A stretch of 64,000 nucleotides of DNA from Sphingobacterium sp. GVS05A (GTDB taxonomy: Bacteria; Bacteroidota; Bacteroidia; Sphingobacteriales; Sphingobacteriaceae). Below the pieces are notes generated by a model. That model saw nothing but the letters and a program-made list of their open reading frames with translations, was not told where the DNA came from and ran no database searches. Within the stretch, counting starts at the first letter, position 1. Each line of letters begins with the position of its first letter. The translations under genes were made by a program, and so were the position numbers. Positions 9,323 to 17,697 of the stretch are shown here, piece after piece. Location: positions 496,001 through 560,000 of the forward strand of contig NZ_JAHXYR010000003.1 in the NCBI RefSeq assembly GCF_019969845.1, given 5' to 3'.

Positions 9323-10966
9323 TTAATATGGATATTTTGCCACCAATGGAATCTGTCTTCCTGAGCCAAAAGCTTTTGGGCTGATCCGTAGGATTGGCGG
9401 TGCCTGAAAGCGTTTAAATTCAGCATTATTAACCAATTTACTTACTCTCTCTACTAACGCTTTTTCGAATCCCATTGCTACAACTTCGGAACCGCTCTTT
9501 TCATTTTCAATCAACTCAAATAAGATCTTGTCCAGCAGGTCGTACTCTGGTAGAGAATCCGAGTCTTTCTGATCAGGTCGTAATTCAGCAGAAGGCGCTT
9601 TTTCGATGGTATTGATGGGGATAATCTCGCGCTCGCGATTGATATAACGTGCCAGTTCGTAGGCTTTCGATTTATAGACATCACCAATAACCGAAATGGA
9701 GCCTGCCATGTCGCCATATAAGGTGCCATAGCCAACGGCAGCTTCGCTTTTATTTGAAGTATTTAATAGGATATGACCAAACTTATTGGATATGGCCATC
9801 AAGATAACCGCACGCGCACGCGCTTGTATGTTTTCCTCAGCGGTATCAGGCTTTAAGCCCTCAAAAATAGGAGCAAGAGTGCTCTCGTAAGCCGAAGCGA
9901 TATCTTTTATGGGGACAATATGGTGTTTGCAACCCGTATTGGTCACCAGATCTAAGGCATCTTTGATCGAATGGTCTGAGGAGTAAACGGAAGGCATTAA
10001 AATGGAGAGCACATTGTCAGCGCCTAGAGCTTCACAGGCCAGGGCAGCGACTAAGGCGGAGTCCAATCCACCAGATAAACCAAGGATTGCTCTTTTGAAA
10101 CCTGATTTTCGGAAATAATCACGCAAGCCTAGGACCAATGCATCATGGATCAGTGCAATTTCAGCTTCAGGATCTTTGATGGATGCCGTGGTTGAGGTAA
10201 TATTTTTTTGATGATAGGTGACATACTGCAGATCATTATCAAATCGTTTTAATTCGGCAACCTTTGTTCCGTCACTACTAAGTGCAAGTGATCTGCCGTC
10301 AAAGATAATATCCATATGTGCCCCCACCTGGTTCACATAGATTAGTGGACGGTTGGATTTTTTGACCTGCCGGGAGAGTACTTTGACACGTTCATCAAAG
10401 TGCGTGTAGGAAAATGGTGAGGCAGCAATATTGATCAAAAGGTCCGGGTCCTCTTTTTGGAGTTCAGCCATAGGATCTCCCACATAGGAGTTGCCTCCTT
10501 CATCGTCGTCCCAGAGATCCTCGCAAACTGTCAGGGCAATTTTTACACCATTCAATGTGATGCAGTCGAAACGCTTGTTGGGTTCAAAGTAGCGGTATTC
10601 ATCAAATACATCATAATCGGGTAGCAGGCCTTTTTTTACGATATTTCGAACAGCACCCTGTTCGATAAATACTGCGGTATTGTAAAGTTCCTTTCCTTCG
10701 GGATCACTGTTTGTGACCGGAGCTCCAATAATACAGGCGATTTCCTTACAGTGAGCGGCAATTTGGTGAATAGCCTCATTGCACTGTTGCTTAAATACTT
10801 TACTTCGCAATAAATCTTTGGCGGGATAGCCGCCAATGGCGAGCTCCGAAAAGATGATAAGGTCTGCCGATGCTTCTTTGGCTTGGTTGATTGCTTGAAT
10901 TATTTCTGCTGTATTTGCTTCAAAATTACCGATATGGTAATTCAATTGTGCTAAAGCTATTTTCAT
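9323..10966 (-). CDS. nadE: Glutamine-dependent NAD+ synthetase
   Basis: A 547-residue two-domain enzyme that makes NAD+ from deamido-NAD+, ATP and glutamine. The N-terminal nitrilase-like glutaminase domain shows the triad Glu41, Lys112 (in KGLLPDYDVFDE) and Cys148 (in VCEDLWDD). The C-terminal synthetase domain carries the ATP-pyrophosphatase loop LSGGLDSALVAAL near residue 300. The length matches glutamine-dependent NadE of Bacteroidota. It is a stand-alone gene with an 836-bp gene-free stretch upstream. Confidence 0.95.
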   Translation of the reverse strand: MKIALAQLNYHIGNFEANTAEIIQAINQAKEASADLIIFSELAIGGYPAKDLLRSKVFKQQCNEAIHQIAAHCKEIACIIGAPVTNSDPEGKELYNTAVFIEQGAVRNIVKKGLLPDYDVFDEYRYFEPNKRFDCITLNGVKIALTVCEDLWDDDEGGNSYVGDPMAELQKEDPDLLINIAASPFSYTHFDERVKVLSRQVKKSNRPLIYVNQVGAHMDIIFDGRSLALSSDGTKVAELKRFDNDLQYVTYHQKNITSTTASIKDPEAEIALIHDALVLGLRDYFRKSGFKRAILGLSGGLDSALVAALACEALGADNVLSILMPSVYSSDHSIKDALDLVTNTGCKHHIVPIKDIASAYESTLAPIFEGLKPDTAEENIQARARAVILMAISNKFGHILLNTSNKSEAAVGYGTLYGDMAGSISVIGDVYKSKAYELARYINREREIIPINTIEKAPSAELRPDQKDSDSLPEYDLLDKILFELIENEKSGSEVVAMGFEKALVERVSKLVNNAEFKRFQAPPILRISPKAFGSGRQIPLVAKYPY

Positions 10967-11321
10967 CCGTATTTATTTTTTCTTTTTATTAGATCCGCAA
11001 GGTTGTTTGAAAAAACAGGATGGTTTCCTGTTCTCGTTATCGGGATAGTAGATCCTAATACATTGCAGTGTCTACCTACAAATTTATTCCTTTTTATTGA
11101 AAGTGTTTCTTTTATTGATCACTGTTTTTTAAAGAATCCATGCATGCCATCAGCGCGTTTATTTATCTCTTTTGCATCAGATCCGCGCGGATGATGCTAA
11201 TCTGTCGATTCTCTTGCATAATGATTAAAAATATTGCAGTTGGAAAAGGTCTTGTTTGTTTATTATTAAGTGCTAAATTGTTTTAACATAATTTTAACAA
11301 CGTTAAATGCTGTTAAATTTC

Positions 11322-11352
11322 TTGACATGAACGGAAATGTGTCTTACCTTTG
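11322..11352 (+). promoter_or_regulatory. Consensus Bacteroidota promoter
   Basis: TTG at 11322-11324 and TACCTTTG at 11345-11352, separated by 20 bp, match the -33/-7 arrangement of Bacteroidota sigma-ABfr promoters exactly. Transcription would begin near 11359. No reading frame follows, only a hairpin terminator. Confidence 0.65.
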
Positions 11353-11358
11353 ATATAT

Positions 11359-11466
11359 CAAAACAGAAAGATATATACAAAATAATATATAAAGAACTTT
11401 TCATAATTTAGGTTAATAATTGGTTAGGTAAAGCTCGGAGTTCCCCACTTCGAGCTTTTGTTATTT
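11359..11466 (+). ncRNA. Candidate small RNA, about 105 nt
   Basis: It is bounded by a consensus promoter (TTG-N20-TACCTTTG ending at 11352) and a strong intrinsic terminator at 11430-11466. The first 70 nt are AU-rich without a start codon followed by a usable frame. The terminator hairpin has an 11-bp stem (one G-U) and a C-rich loop TTCCCCA. I do not recognise the family: it is shorter than 6S RNA. Both ends are inferred from sequence signals, so the exact length is approximate. Confidence 0.45.
11430..11466 (+). terminator. Intrinsic terminator of the candidate small RNA
   Basis: AAAGCTCGGAG (11430-11440) pairs with CTTCGAGCTTT (11448-11458), with one G-U pair and a 7-nt loop, followed by a T-rich tail. 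Confidence 0.65.
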
Positions 11467-11717
11467 AAAAACCTTTCTCATTCACTTATTTCAATCATCA
11501 TTTAGGTTTATTACGGGTTAGAACTAGTGTTATAGTATTGCCGTCCTATCATCACATAGATACCATAGTGATACTTTATGAAAATGGAGGGATATGGCTG
11601 GTGTTTGAAAAGACTGACGCAACAAAAAATAGACTGCGAGTTCCTATTTTCCAGTAACCAAGGGGATGTATAATACTGTTTTATTCGACAAAATATATTG
11701 TTGATTAGTGAAGAAAT

Positions 11718-11757
11718 AAAAAACGCCTAAAGTTAGAATTTGCTTTAGGCGTTTTTT
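11718..11757. terminator. Terminator downstream of the truncated FKBP copy
   Basis: AAAAAACGCCTAAAG (11718-11732) pairs perfectly with CTTTAGGCGTTTTTT (11743-11757). It can act on either strand. It is unlike the terminator behind the complete FKBP gene (16250-16285), so the two copies have different 3' surroundings. Confidence 0.75.
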
Positions 11758-11802
11758 AGCTTGTGTTTTATGAATATTGTGAGATCCTTGTATTTGCGAA
11801 TA

Positions 11803-12082
11803 CTATTTGATATCTACAATTTCGATAACAAAATCTAAAGGAGAATTAGCTGGTATTTTTCCCATTGCACGGTTTGCATACCCCCATTTCGAAGGAACCA
11901 TAATATGAATCTTGGAACCCTTTTGAAGTCCTTTTTCGGTCAGTCCACCTAGTTTCAAGTCGCCAATTTTCTTTGGTGCAAAGGCGAATGTCCAAGCAGG
12001 TATAATCGTGCTCTCAAAAGGATAATAATAACCGGTATTGGTGAGGATCTCAAAGCTCGCTGTTTTATCGGTTTCGGTTTGG
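11803..12082 (-). pseudogene. Truncated FKBP-type isomerase gene (C-terminal 93 codons)
   Basis: This 280-bp segment aligns without gaps to 16299-16578, the 3' part of the complete FKBP lipoprotein gene, and ends in its own stop codon (TAG instead of TAA). I count nine base differences; eight are silent and one changes Val to Ile near the end. Homology stops abruptly at 12082, where a very AT-rich stretch begins. Signal peptide and start are missing, so it should not be translated. The silent-biased divergence means the segment was under selection as a working gene before it was cut off. With the complete copy it forms a direct repeat around the island. Confidence 0.85.
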
Positions 12083-12315
12083 ATTTATTTTTTTGATTTT
12101 AGGCTTATCGTGTTAAATATTTTAATAAATGATAATTGTTTTGATTATATTCTTTATGATTGTTATTTATTTATTTTAAATATTATTATGTTAACAATTT
12201 TATTTTAGAAACTTATTTTGGTGTTATTTTTTTAAAATTTTTCTTTTGTAATTTTTTTATGTTATATTTTTTAATTTTTTTATTGAAAATATGTTTCTTT
12301 TAAATTTTTATTTTA

Positions 12316-12323
12316 TATATTTG
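12316..12323 (+). promoter_or_regulatory. Predicted -7 element for the first island gene
   Basis: TATATTTG matches TAnnTTTG and lies 33 bp before the ATG at 12356. The -33 element is weak in this T-rich stretch (a TTT around 12294). Confidence 0.4.
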
Positions 12324-12355
12324 AACCATCGTATTATTCACTTTATTTTATAATT

Positions 12356-13057
12356 ATGAAAAAAAACATTGTATTATTTTTCTTGATGATGTTTGTTATG
12401 TCGTCATTACTTGCTCAGAGCAGTATGCCCCTCGTTTATGCACCTGCAGATATTCCAATATATAACTATTCATCTCCTGATAATTTTCAGGCGACAAAAA
12501 TTGTTGAAGCAAGAAAAGGCAATGATGGTAATTGGTATTGCTTAGTGAAATTGGAGGCTTTGAATATTAAAAATACAAGACCAGGATTTAATTATTACGA
12601 GCAACCTTCATTCATTAACGGCGTTTATATTTTGAATGAAGCTATTTATTTTAATGAAAAGAGTCAACAATACTATAGGTCAGATCATAAGTTTATCGGA
12701 TACGATCCTAATGTGCCAGGTAAAAATGAAGTTTCGAAATATAAGAGTTACAACCAATATATGCCAACTGGCGAAAAAGGCTTTTTTATTTGGCTAAAAG
12801 CTAATTATGCAACAGCTACTCAAGTTGGCATAGTTCCTAATCCTGGGGGCAATAGTATACCTACACCTGGTGTTTCCGGAGGCAATACGTTTGATATAAT
12901 GTACAATATAGGCTATAGTTATAAAAAAGGATTTATTATCAAGAATATTTTCTTTGGAGGCTGGCTCGTGAGAATGCAGGCTTTTCCTTTAGGCATGAAT
13001 GGTCCACATGGCGAATATTTACAAGTTGATTTAGTGACAGCTAAACCTTCTAATTAA
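12356..13057 (+). CDS. Secreted protein of unknown family, island paralogue A
   Basis: A 233-residue protein with a clear signal peptide (cleavage after LLAQ, about residue 21). I do not recognise the family. It is a paralogue of the gene at 15506: shared blocks are KIxEARKGxDGNWYCLVK (here about residues 48-65), GYDPNxP (about 119-125), a Y-x-PTGExGxFIWxKANY block (about 137-155), TxVGI, and GNTFDIMYNIGY (about 175-186). The only Cys outside the signal is the one in NWYC. Expected location is the periplasm or outside the cell. It is the first gene of the AT-rich island, ahead of a beta-barrel gene on the same strand. Confidence 0.8.
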   Translation: MKKNIVLFFLMMFVMSSLLAQSSMPLVYAPADIPIYNYSSPDNFQATKIVEARKGNDGNWYCLVKLEALNIKNTRPGFNYYEQPSFINGVYILNEAIYFNEKSQQYYRSDHKFIGYDPNVPGKNEVSKYKSYNQYMPTGEKGFFIWLKANYATATQVGIVPNPGGNSIPTPGVSGGNTFDIMYNIGYSYKKGFIIKNIFFGGWLVRMQAFPLGMNGPHGEYLQVDLVTAKPSN

Positions 13058-13061
13058 ATTA

Positions 13062-13095
13062 AAAAGCTGCTTTGAAGATATCAAGCGGCTTTTAA
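13062..13095 (+). terminator. Imperfect hairpin after island paralogue A
   Basis: AAAAAGCTGCTTTGA and TCAAGCGGCTTTT form a stem with one bulge and one mismatch, ending in T-rich sequence directly after the first island gene. It may lower read-through into the barrel gene and so set the relative amounts. Confidence 0.5.
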
Positions 13096-13120
13096 TTTAT
13101 TTTGAATTTCTGTGCTTTTC

Positions 13121-15466
13121 ATGAGAATTGTTTTTGTTATTTTTTTCTTTATTTTCTTTTCTACCTTGTCTTTAAGTCAGGTTACTAATAATTCCTTCAA
13201 CAGTGGCCGTTTGAGTAAAAAAGATACGATAAAGGAAAATATTTTAGATACTGTTGATATTACTAGGAAATATAAAACAATAATTGTAGATAGCTTAAAA
13301 AGAAAACACTTTTCGACAGCTTATGATCTATTAAAAAACGATTCTAACTTTAGATTTGAAGATGATGGTGTTTATTATCAAGGAAAATTGTTAACAACGA
13401 TAAAGGTTAATGGCCAGGTTTTTAATTTCACTTCACCAATTGAATTGTTGAAAATGTTTCCTTCGAGTATTTTGTCTTCTTTTCGTTTAGATCCATATAC
13501 AGATCCATTGAATAAGTTTTGGGGGAATGAGAATATTGTTATCAATTCAATTGATCTTCGTACGCCTAATGGAAAAATATCTGGTGTGTTAGGAAATATG
13601 GGGATGAAATATAATTTCCGGCGGAAATACGATTTTATTGGAAATACAATTTATTTCAAAAATAATACAACCACGTTGTTTGATTTGAACTTGAATAACA
13701 ATTCTTGGGATTGGGGAGCGGATGTTGGGGAAAATTTGAATAAAGTGGTCAATAGCAAGATTTCGGTTCAAAATACAACTAAGTTTAAAAATGGAGACCT
13801 TTCTATAAAGGCTGGCTATACTCATAATAATATCCTTTCCAAAGATTACTATATTGATAGTTTAGCGGTATTGCAGGCGTCGATAAATGACGGAGGTATT
13901 GAGAGAGTTCAAAAAAGTTTCAATCGAAGCTTTAATGTTAATTCTACGTTAAATCGGGTGTTCGATAAGTTATATTTTGATGTAACATTGGGTGCTCAAA
14001 AAGATGCCTTCAAGAATAGAAATAGTAATTTAAATAACACAACTAACGATTTTCTTTCGAATGATTCGTCTGAAGTAGAGGGATACAACGGTGGAATAAA
14101 TGTTGGTTATAAGCTTTATAAGAATAATCTTTTTTTGATTACAAGTGTTTCGTTCGGACAAAACAAATCCGTCAATGGGAATAATTATCAAAATGACAGT
14201 ATTTTCAATAGTTTATCCAGCAGTAACAAAAGTGATTATATTCAAACTAAAATGTCTTTGAAGTTTAATTTTAGCAAGGTCTTTCTGGGAGACTTGTATT
14301 ATAATCTTAATCGTTCAAATGCTTTATCAGTAAATCAAATAAATTCGGCAGAATCGGTAGAGGTCAAACTAAAGAATCAAATTCAAAATATTGGGACAAC
14401 ATTTAGGTGGTCAAAATCTAACTTTGATTTTCATACAAATATTTATTATGAGAGGTCGAACAATAGATTTGAAAATGATTTGGAAGACAAATCAACAATG
14501 CGAAACAAAGGCCTATTATATAATTCTTCTTTGATAATTAGAGGTTTAAAGTCTCGTTTAAATAACACGTTTACTTTTGGAAAAGTAATTATATATCCTA
14601 CACTTTTCCAAAAAAATCCAACAAATGTAATATTGTCTGACAATTATTCAAGTATTGGCAATCCTGATCTGAAAAATCAATCTGTATTTAATTTTAACTG
14701 GAGTTCTAACTATCAACTTAAAAACGCGGATAATTTAAATCTAAGTTTTTCAACATCATTAAATAAAGATAAAATTATAGAGAACTTATCCCTCTTGAAT
14801 AATGATACTATTATTTCCGGGGTAAGTTTTATTAAAGGGATTAGACTGTTATCTTATGCTAACTCTAGAAATACAAATAGTCCAAATTCCAATCTTGTAT
14901 TAACCTACGTCAAAAATAATCTTTTTATATCGAATTTGAGTTTGCAGAACGGATTATCTTATTCGACTAGTGCTACAGATCGGTATATAAATAATGAGAA
15001 TTTTATGGATAAATCTGCTACATATGCGGCTAATATAAATACATTTTATTATAGCAATACCTTTTCGGCTAATGTTTTGTATAATATTTCTTTAAATAAT
15101 AACAGATTTACGAGTGCCGAAGAATCTCAAATGTCTAGTGTTTTTCGGACACTGAGTCATAGTATTTCAACTACTGGTAAGTTGAATTATTTTGCTCTAT
15201 TTAATTTTGAGATTAGTAACCTATACAATGTAACTAACTCTTCAGGGATCTCATTTGAAAATAGTCGTACAGATATGACACTATCCCAGAAGTACTTAAA
15301 AGGCCGGCTGGAGGCCAGTTTAAATGTTTTTGATCTGTTTAACCAGATGAAACAGAGTAAGAATTTGAAAAATGATTTCTTGCTTAGGAGGGAGTCGAGA
15401 ACAAATCTTATTGGAAGATATTTTCTATTAAACATCATTTATAAGTTTCAAAATTTGAAATCCTAG
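13121..15466 (+). CDS. Outer-membrane beta-barrel protein with a reduced plug
   Basis: About 781 residues from the ATG at 13121; a GTG three codons earlier is possible but less likely. A signal peptide (ending near LSLSQ) is followed by a short linker with a TonB-box-like LDTVDIT. A compact plug-like segment covers about 65-140 (AYDLL, FRFEDDGVYYQGK, TIKVNGQ, MFPSSILSSF), as in OMP_b-brl_3-type TonB-receptor relatives. A long Asn/Ser-rich region of alternating beta strands ends in IIYKFQNLKS. It has no carboxypeptidase-like front domain. A role in export or uptake connected to the two flanking paralogues is inferred only from gene order; 39 bp separate it from paralogue B. Confidence 0.75.
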   Translation: MRIVFVIFFFIFFSTLSLSQVTNNSFNSGRLSKKDTIKENILDTVDITRKYKTIIVDSLKRKHFSTAYDLLKNDSNFRFEDDGVYYQGKLLTTIKVNGQVFNFTSPIELLKMFPSSILSSFRLDPYTDPLNKFWGNENIVINSIDLRTPNGKISGVLGNMGMKYNFRRKYDFIGNTIYFKNNTTTLFDLNLNNNSWDWGADVGENLNKVVNSKISVQNTTKFKNGDLSIKAGYTHNNILSKDYYIDSLAVLQASINDGGIERVQKSFNRSFNVNSTLNRVFDKLYFDVTLGAQKDAFKNRNSNLNNTTNDFLSNDSSEVEGYNGGINVGYKLYKNNLFLITSVSFGQNKSVNGNNYQNDSIFNSLSSSNKSDYIQTKMSLKFNFSKVFLGDLYYNLNRSNALSVNQINSAESVEVKLKNQIQNIGTTFRWSKSNFDFHTNIYYERSNNRFENDLEDKSTMRNKGLLYNSSLIIRGLKSRLNNTFTFGKVIIYPTLFQKNPTNVILSDNYSSIGNPDLKNQSVFNFNWSSNYQLKNADNLNLSFSTSLNKDKIIENLSLLNNDTIISGVSFIKGIRLLSYANSRNTNSPNSNLVLTYVKNNLFISNLSLQNGLSYSTSATDRYINNENFMDKSATYAANINTFYYSNTFSANVLYNISLNNNRFTSAEESQMSSVFRTLSHSISTTGKLNYFALFNFEISNLYNVTNSSGISFENSRTDMTLSQKYLKGRLEASLNVFDLFNQMKQSKNLKNDFLLRRESRTNLIGRYFLLNIIYKFQNLKS

Positions 15467-15505
15467 TTTATAAAACAGTATTAATAACAATTTAAATTTT
15501 AATTA

Positions 15506-16171
15506 ATGAAAAATTTTGTATTTTTTTTGTTTGTTTTGATCTCATTTAAGAGCTTCTCTCAACAAAACCAATTACCGCTCGAAGGAACCCCAACTAACAA
15601 GCCTTTATATTTAGCAAATAGTTCAGATCGGGTTGTGGCTTCAAAGATCATGGAAGCGCGAAAGGGAGCAGATGGTAATTGGTATTGTCTTGTTAAATTT
15701 GATATATTATCTTTCGATTCAAGTAGAAAGCCTTTTTCTGGAATGTCAAATGTTCTTCCAGGTAACATTAACTTGTTCCGTAGCAGTAATGAACTTCAAG
15801 GCGGGGGCTTTGCTCCTGCGGATTTGTATTCAAATACACAGACTGGTTATTATTATGATCCTAATGATCCTAGTAGAAATGCTTTAATAGAGTTTAAAGC
15901 TTTTATTAGGTATATTCCAACAGGGGAAGATGGTAATTTTATTTGGATAAAAGCAAATTACGAGAGTAGTACTGAAGTTGGAGTTGGTCCATATTTCAAT
16001 GGGCCTGTAACAAATGCTGGTAATAGCTTTGACTTCATTTACCCAATAGTATATACGAAGGGAGGAAAATTAGATTTTTACTACGTAAAATGGGGGGCTT
16101 TTAAAGGTGGAGGTAACAGTTATGTAGGTCAAGGGCTAAAAGTCAATTTGAAGATAAGAAAGCCTATTTAG
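15506..16171 (+). CDS. Secreted protein of unknown family, island paralogue B
   Basis: A 221-residue protein with a signal peptide (cleaved near SFSQ, residue 19). It shares the blocks of paralogue A in the same order: SKIMEARKGADGNWYCLVKF (about 46-65), YYDPNDP, YIPTGEDGNFIWIKANY (about 136-152), TEVGVG, and GNSFDFIYPIVY. The regions between blocks differ in length and sequence, so the two are old duplicates, not recent copies. No known domain is recognised. It ends the island, 127 bp from the convergent FKBP gene. Confidence 0.78.
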   Translation: MKNFVFFLFVLISFKSFSQQNQLPLEGTPTNKPLYLANSSDRVVASKIMEARKGADGNWYCLVKFDILSFDSSRKPFSGMSNVLPGNINLFRSSNELQGGGFAPADLYSNTQTGYYYDPNDPSRNALIEFKAFIRYIPTGEDGNFIWIKANYESSTEVGVGPYFNGPVTNAGNSFDFIYPIVYTKGGKLDFYYVKWGAFKGGGNSYVGQGLKVNLKIRKPI

Positions 16172-16249
16172 TAGAAATACGAAAAGTTTTTTATTATCTG
16201 CTAGGTGTAATAAAAAAATAGGTTATCGTTTATATCGAAATGAATAAGA

Positions 16250-16285
16250 AACTACAGAGGCCATTGATAATTGGACTCTGTAGTT
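16250..16285. terminator. Terminator of the complete FKBP gene
   Basis: AACTACAGAG (16250-16259) pairs with CTCTGTAGTT (16276-16285), and an inner CCA/TGG pair extends the stem. It lies between convergent genes, just beyond the FKBP stop codon. Confidence 0.65.
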
Positions 16286-16298
16286 ATTAGTGAATAAA

Positions 16299-16578
16299 TT
16301 ACTTTATATCTACAACTTCGATAACAAAATCTAAAGGAGAATTAGCTGGAATTTTTCCCATTGCACGGTTTGCATAACCCCATTTAGAAGGAACCATAAT
16401 ATGAATCTTGGAACCCTTTTGAAGTCCTTTTTCGGTCAGTCCCCCTAGTTTCAAGTCGCCAATTTTCTTTGGTGCAAAGGCGAATGTCCAAGCAGGTATA
16501 ATCGTGCTCTCAAAAGGATAATAATAACCGGTATTGGTGAGGATCTCAAAGCTCGCTGTTTTATCAGTTTCGGTTTGG
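16299..16578. repeat. Direct repeat, right copy (inside the complete FKBP gene)
   Basis: It matches 11803-12082 over 280 bp with nine differences and no gaps. The longest stretch without a difference is about 117 bp, in the half furthest from the stop codon. Confidence 0.85.
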
Positions 16579-16898
16579 TCGAAAATACTACCATTTAATA
16601 GTCTACCAGTATATTTTACAGTTGGCTGAACTTTAAAGAGTTTGGCATTTAAAGTGTCCACGATTTTATATTGGTAATTTCCTGCACCTTCGGCTAAAAT
16701 TTCATACCAGATTCCCTTTTCAGAATCGTATTGTGCATTAGGATATTTGCTGTCGACATAATTTTTAAGCAGTGTAGAATCCGTCTTAAATTGCCCCTCT
16801 GCGTCATAAATAGGAGCATCTTCACTTTTGCTACAGCTTGCAACTAGGAGAGTAAAGGCTGCAATTCCCAAGAATAATGGCGATAATAATTTTTTCAT
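16299..16898 (-). CDS. FKBP-type peptidyl-prolyl isomerase lipoprotein
   Basis: A 199-residue lipoprotein (lipobox VASC, Cys22) with an FKBP_C domain over roughly residues 90-199, showing VKYTGRLLNGSIFDQT, FAFAPKKIGDL and PSKWGYANRA. It should assist protein folding in the periplasm, anchored to a membrane. Its 3' 280 bp recur at 11803-12082 as a truncated copy. A second FKBP paralogue lies 73 bp upstream on the same strand, so the two may be co-transcribed. Several usual FKBP active-site aromatics are not obvious, so catalytic strength is uncertain. Confidence 0.85.
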   Translation of the reverse strand: MKKLLSPLFLGIAAFTLLVASCSKSEDAPIYDAEGQFKTDSTLLKNYVDSKYPNAQYDSEKGIWYEILAEGAGNYQYKIVDTLNAKLFKVQPTVKYTGRLLNGSIFDQTETDKTASFEILTNTGYYYPFESTIIPAWTFAFAPKKIGDLKLGGLTEKGLQKGSKIHIMVPSKWGYANRAMGKIPANSPLDFVIEVVDIK

Positions 16899-16971
16899 AG
16901 TGTTATTGATGATTTTTCACACAAAAGCCATTTTTATAATAAAAATGGCTTTCTAGAATAAAATGTGTGCT

Positions 16972-17622
16972 TTAATTTGAAGTAGCTTTCTCCATATTTA
17001 CTACTTCAATGGTGTATACCAATGGAGAATCAGCAGGAATTGATGGACCATCACCAATTTTGTAGGCTCTGTTATCAAAACCCCATACGGATGGTGTAAT
17101 CAGTCTAATTTTAGATCCTTTTTTCAATCCTTTTGGAAGTAAGCCATATACTTTTTGGTCAGTACCATTATTATTTACAGATTCAGGAACGAATGCAAAA
17201 TACCAACATCCGCCTAGATACTGTCCCTGTGTTGATTCCCTGTATGTGTATACTAAATTAGAGTAGTTAGCTGGTGTTCCTTCTTTTGTCGCTGCAAAAA
17301 CAGTTCCATCGATCAGTTCACCTTTATAGTTTACACTGATTTTAGGAATGCTTGTAGTATAGTCAAATGGATCACCTGTACCTTCACTGATGACTTCATA
17401 CCATATCCCTGTTGAGTCAGAAGAGAATTTAGGGTTAGTAAACTTTGTAGCTGCATAATCTTTTATTGCTTGTGCTTGCTGTTTCTTGGTTTTGTATTGT
17501 CTGATCAGTTCTTGCCTCATTTTCTCCTCTATAGCATTATAATCCGTGTCATCTTTACTACAGGAAGTGAAGATCATTCCAAGGCATAAAAGCCCCATCA
17601 AAAATTTCGTGATATTTTTCAT
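16972..17622 (-). CDS. FKBP-type peptidyl-prolyl isomerase lipoprotein (second paralogue)
   Basis: A 216-residue lipoprotein (lipobox FTSC, Cys21) followed by a charged, probably coiled linker (about 30-60) and an FKBP_C-like domain over about 95-210 (SVNYKGELIDGTVFAAT, YFAFVPESV, TPSVWGFDNRAY). It resembles its downstream neighbour in layout and in phrases such as GIWYEVISEGTG, so the pair arose by duplication. The expected role is folding of exported proteins. Confidence 0.83.
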   Translation of the reverse strand: MKNITKFLMGLLCLGMIFTSCSKDDTDYNAIEEKMRQELIRQYKTKKQQAQAIKDYAATKFTNPKFSSDSTGIWYEVISEGTGDPFDYTTSIPKISVNYKGELIDGTVFAATKEGTPANYSNLVYTYRESTQGQYLGGCWYFAFVPESVNNNGTDQKVYGLLPKGLKKGSKIRLITPSVWGFDNRAYKIGDGPSIPADSPLVYTIEVVNMEKATSN

Positions 17623-17697
17623 AATTTCTTAAAGTGTGTATTAATTATAAAACTCAAAACGCACTATCGCTTGGTTTCGCTACACAAATATGTTAAA

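Larger units (their letters stand above)
10967..11802. other. 836-bp stretch without a protein gene
   Basis: No convincing coding region is seen. The stretch holds a consensus promoter (11322-11352), a candidate small RNA ending at a strong terminator (11430-11466), and a second terminator (11718-11757) beside the truncated FKBP gene. The parts at 10967-11320 and 11470-11715 show nothing recognisable. Confidence 0.6.
12083..16298. other. AT-rich three-gene island between FKBP direct repeats
   Basis: The segment begins exactly where the truncated FKBP copy loses homology and ends at the stop codon of the complete FKBP gene. Its first 270 bp are extremely rich in A and T, and its three genes are clearly AT-richer than nadE, panC or the Mnh genes around it. 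All three genes point right, against the FKBP genes. No integrase, transposase, tRNA target or terminal inverted repeat is seen. Arrival by homologous recombination through an FKBP allele is the simplest reading. Confidence 0.65.

Noticed and set aside
11003..11194. 63-codon plus-strand frame upstream of nadE
   Set aside because: No promoter, poor composition, no homologous motif; treated as non-coding.
11359..11466. Naming the small RNA as 6S RNA or another known family
   Set aside because: It is too short for 6S RNA, and no diagnostic structure of another family was recognised.
12083..16298. Classical transposon, prophage or integrative element
   Set aside because: No transposase, integrase, phage gene, terminal inverted repeat or tRNA attachment site is visible; the only repeat is the 280-bp FKBP segment.
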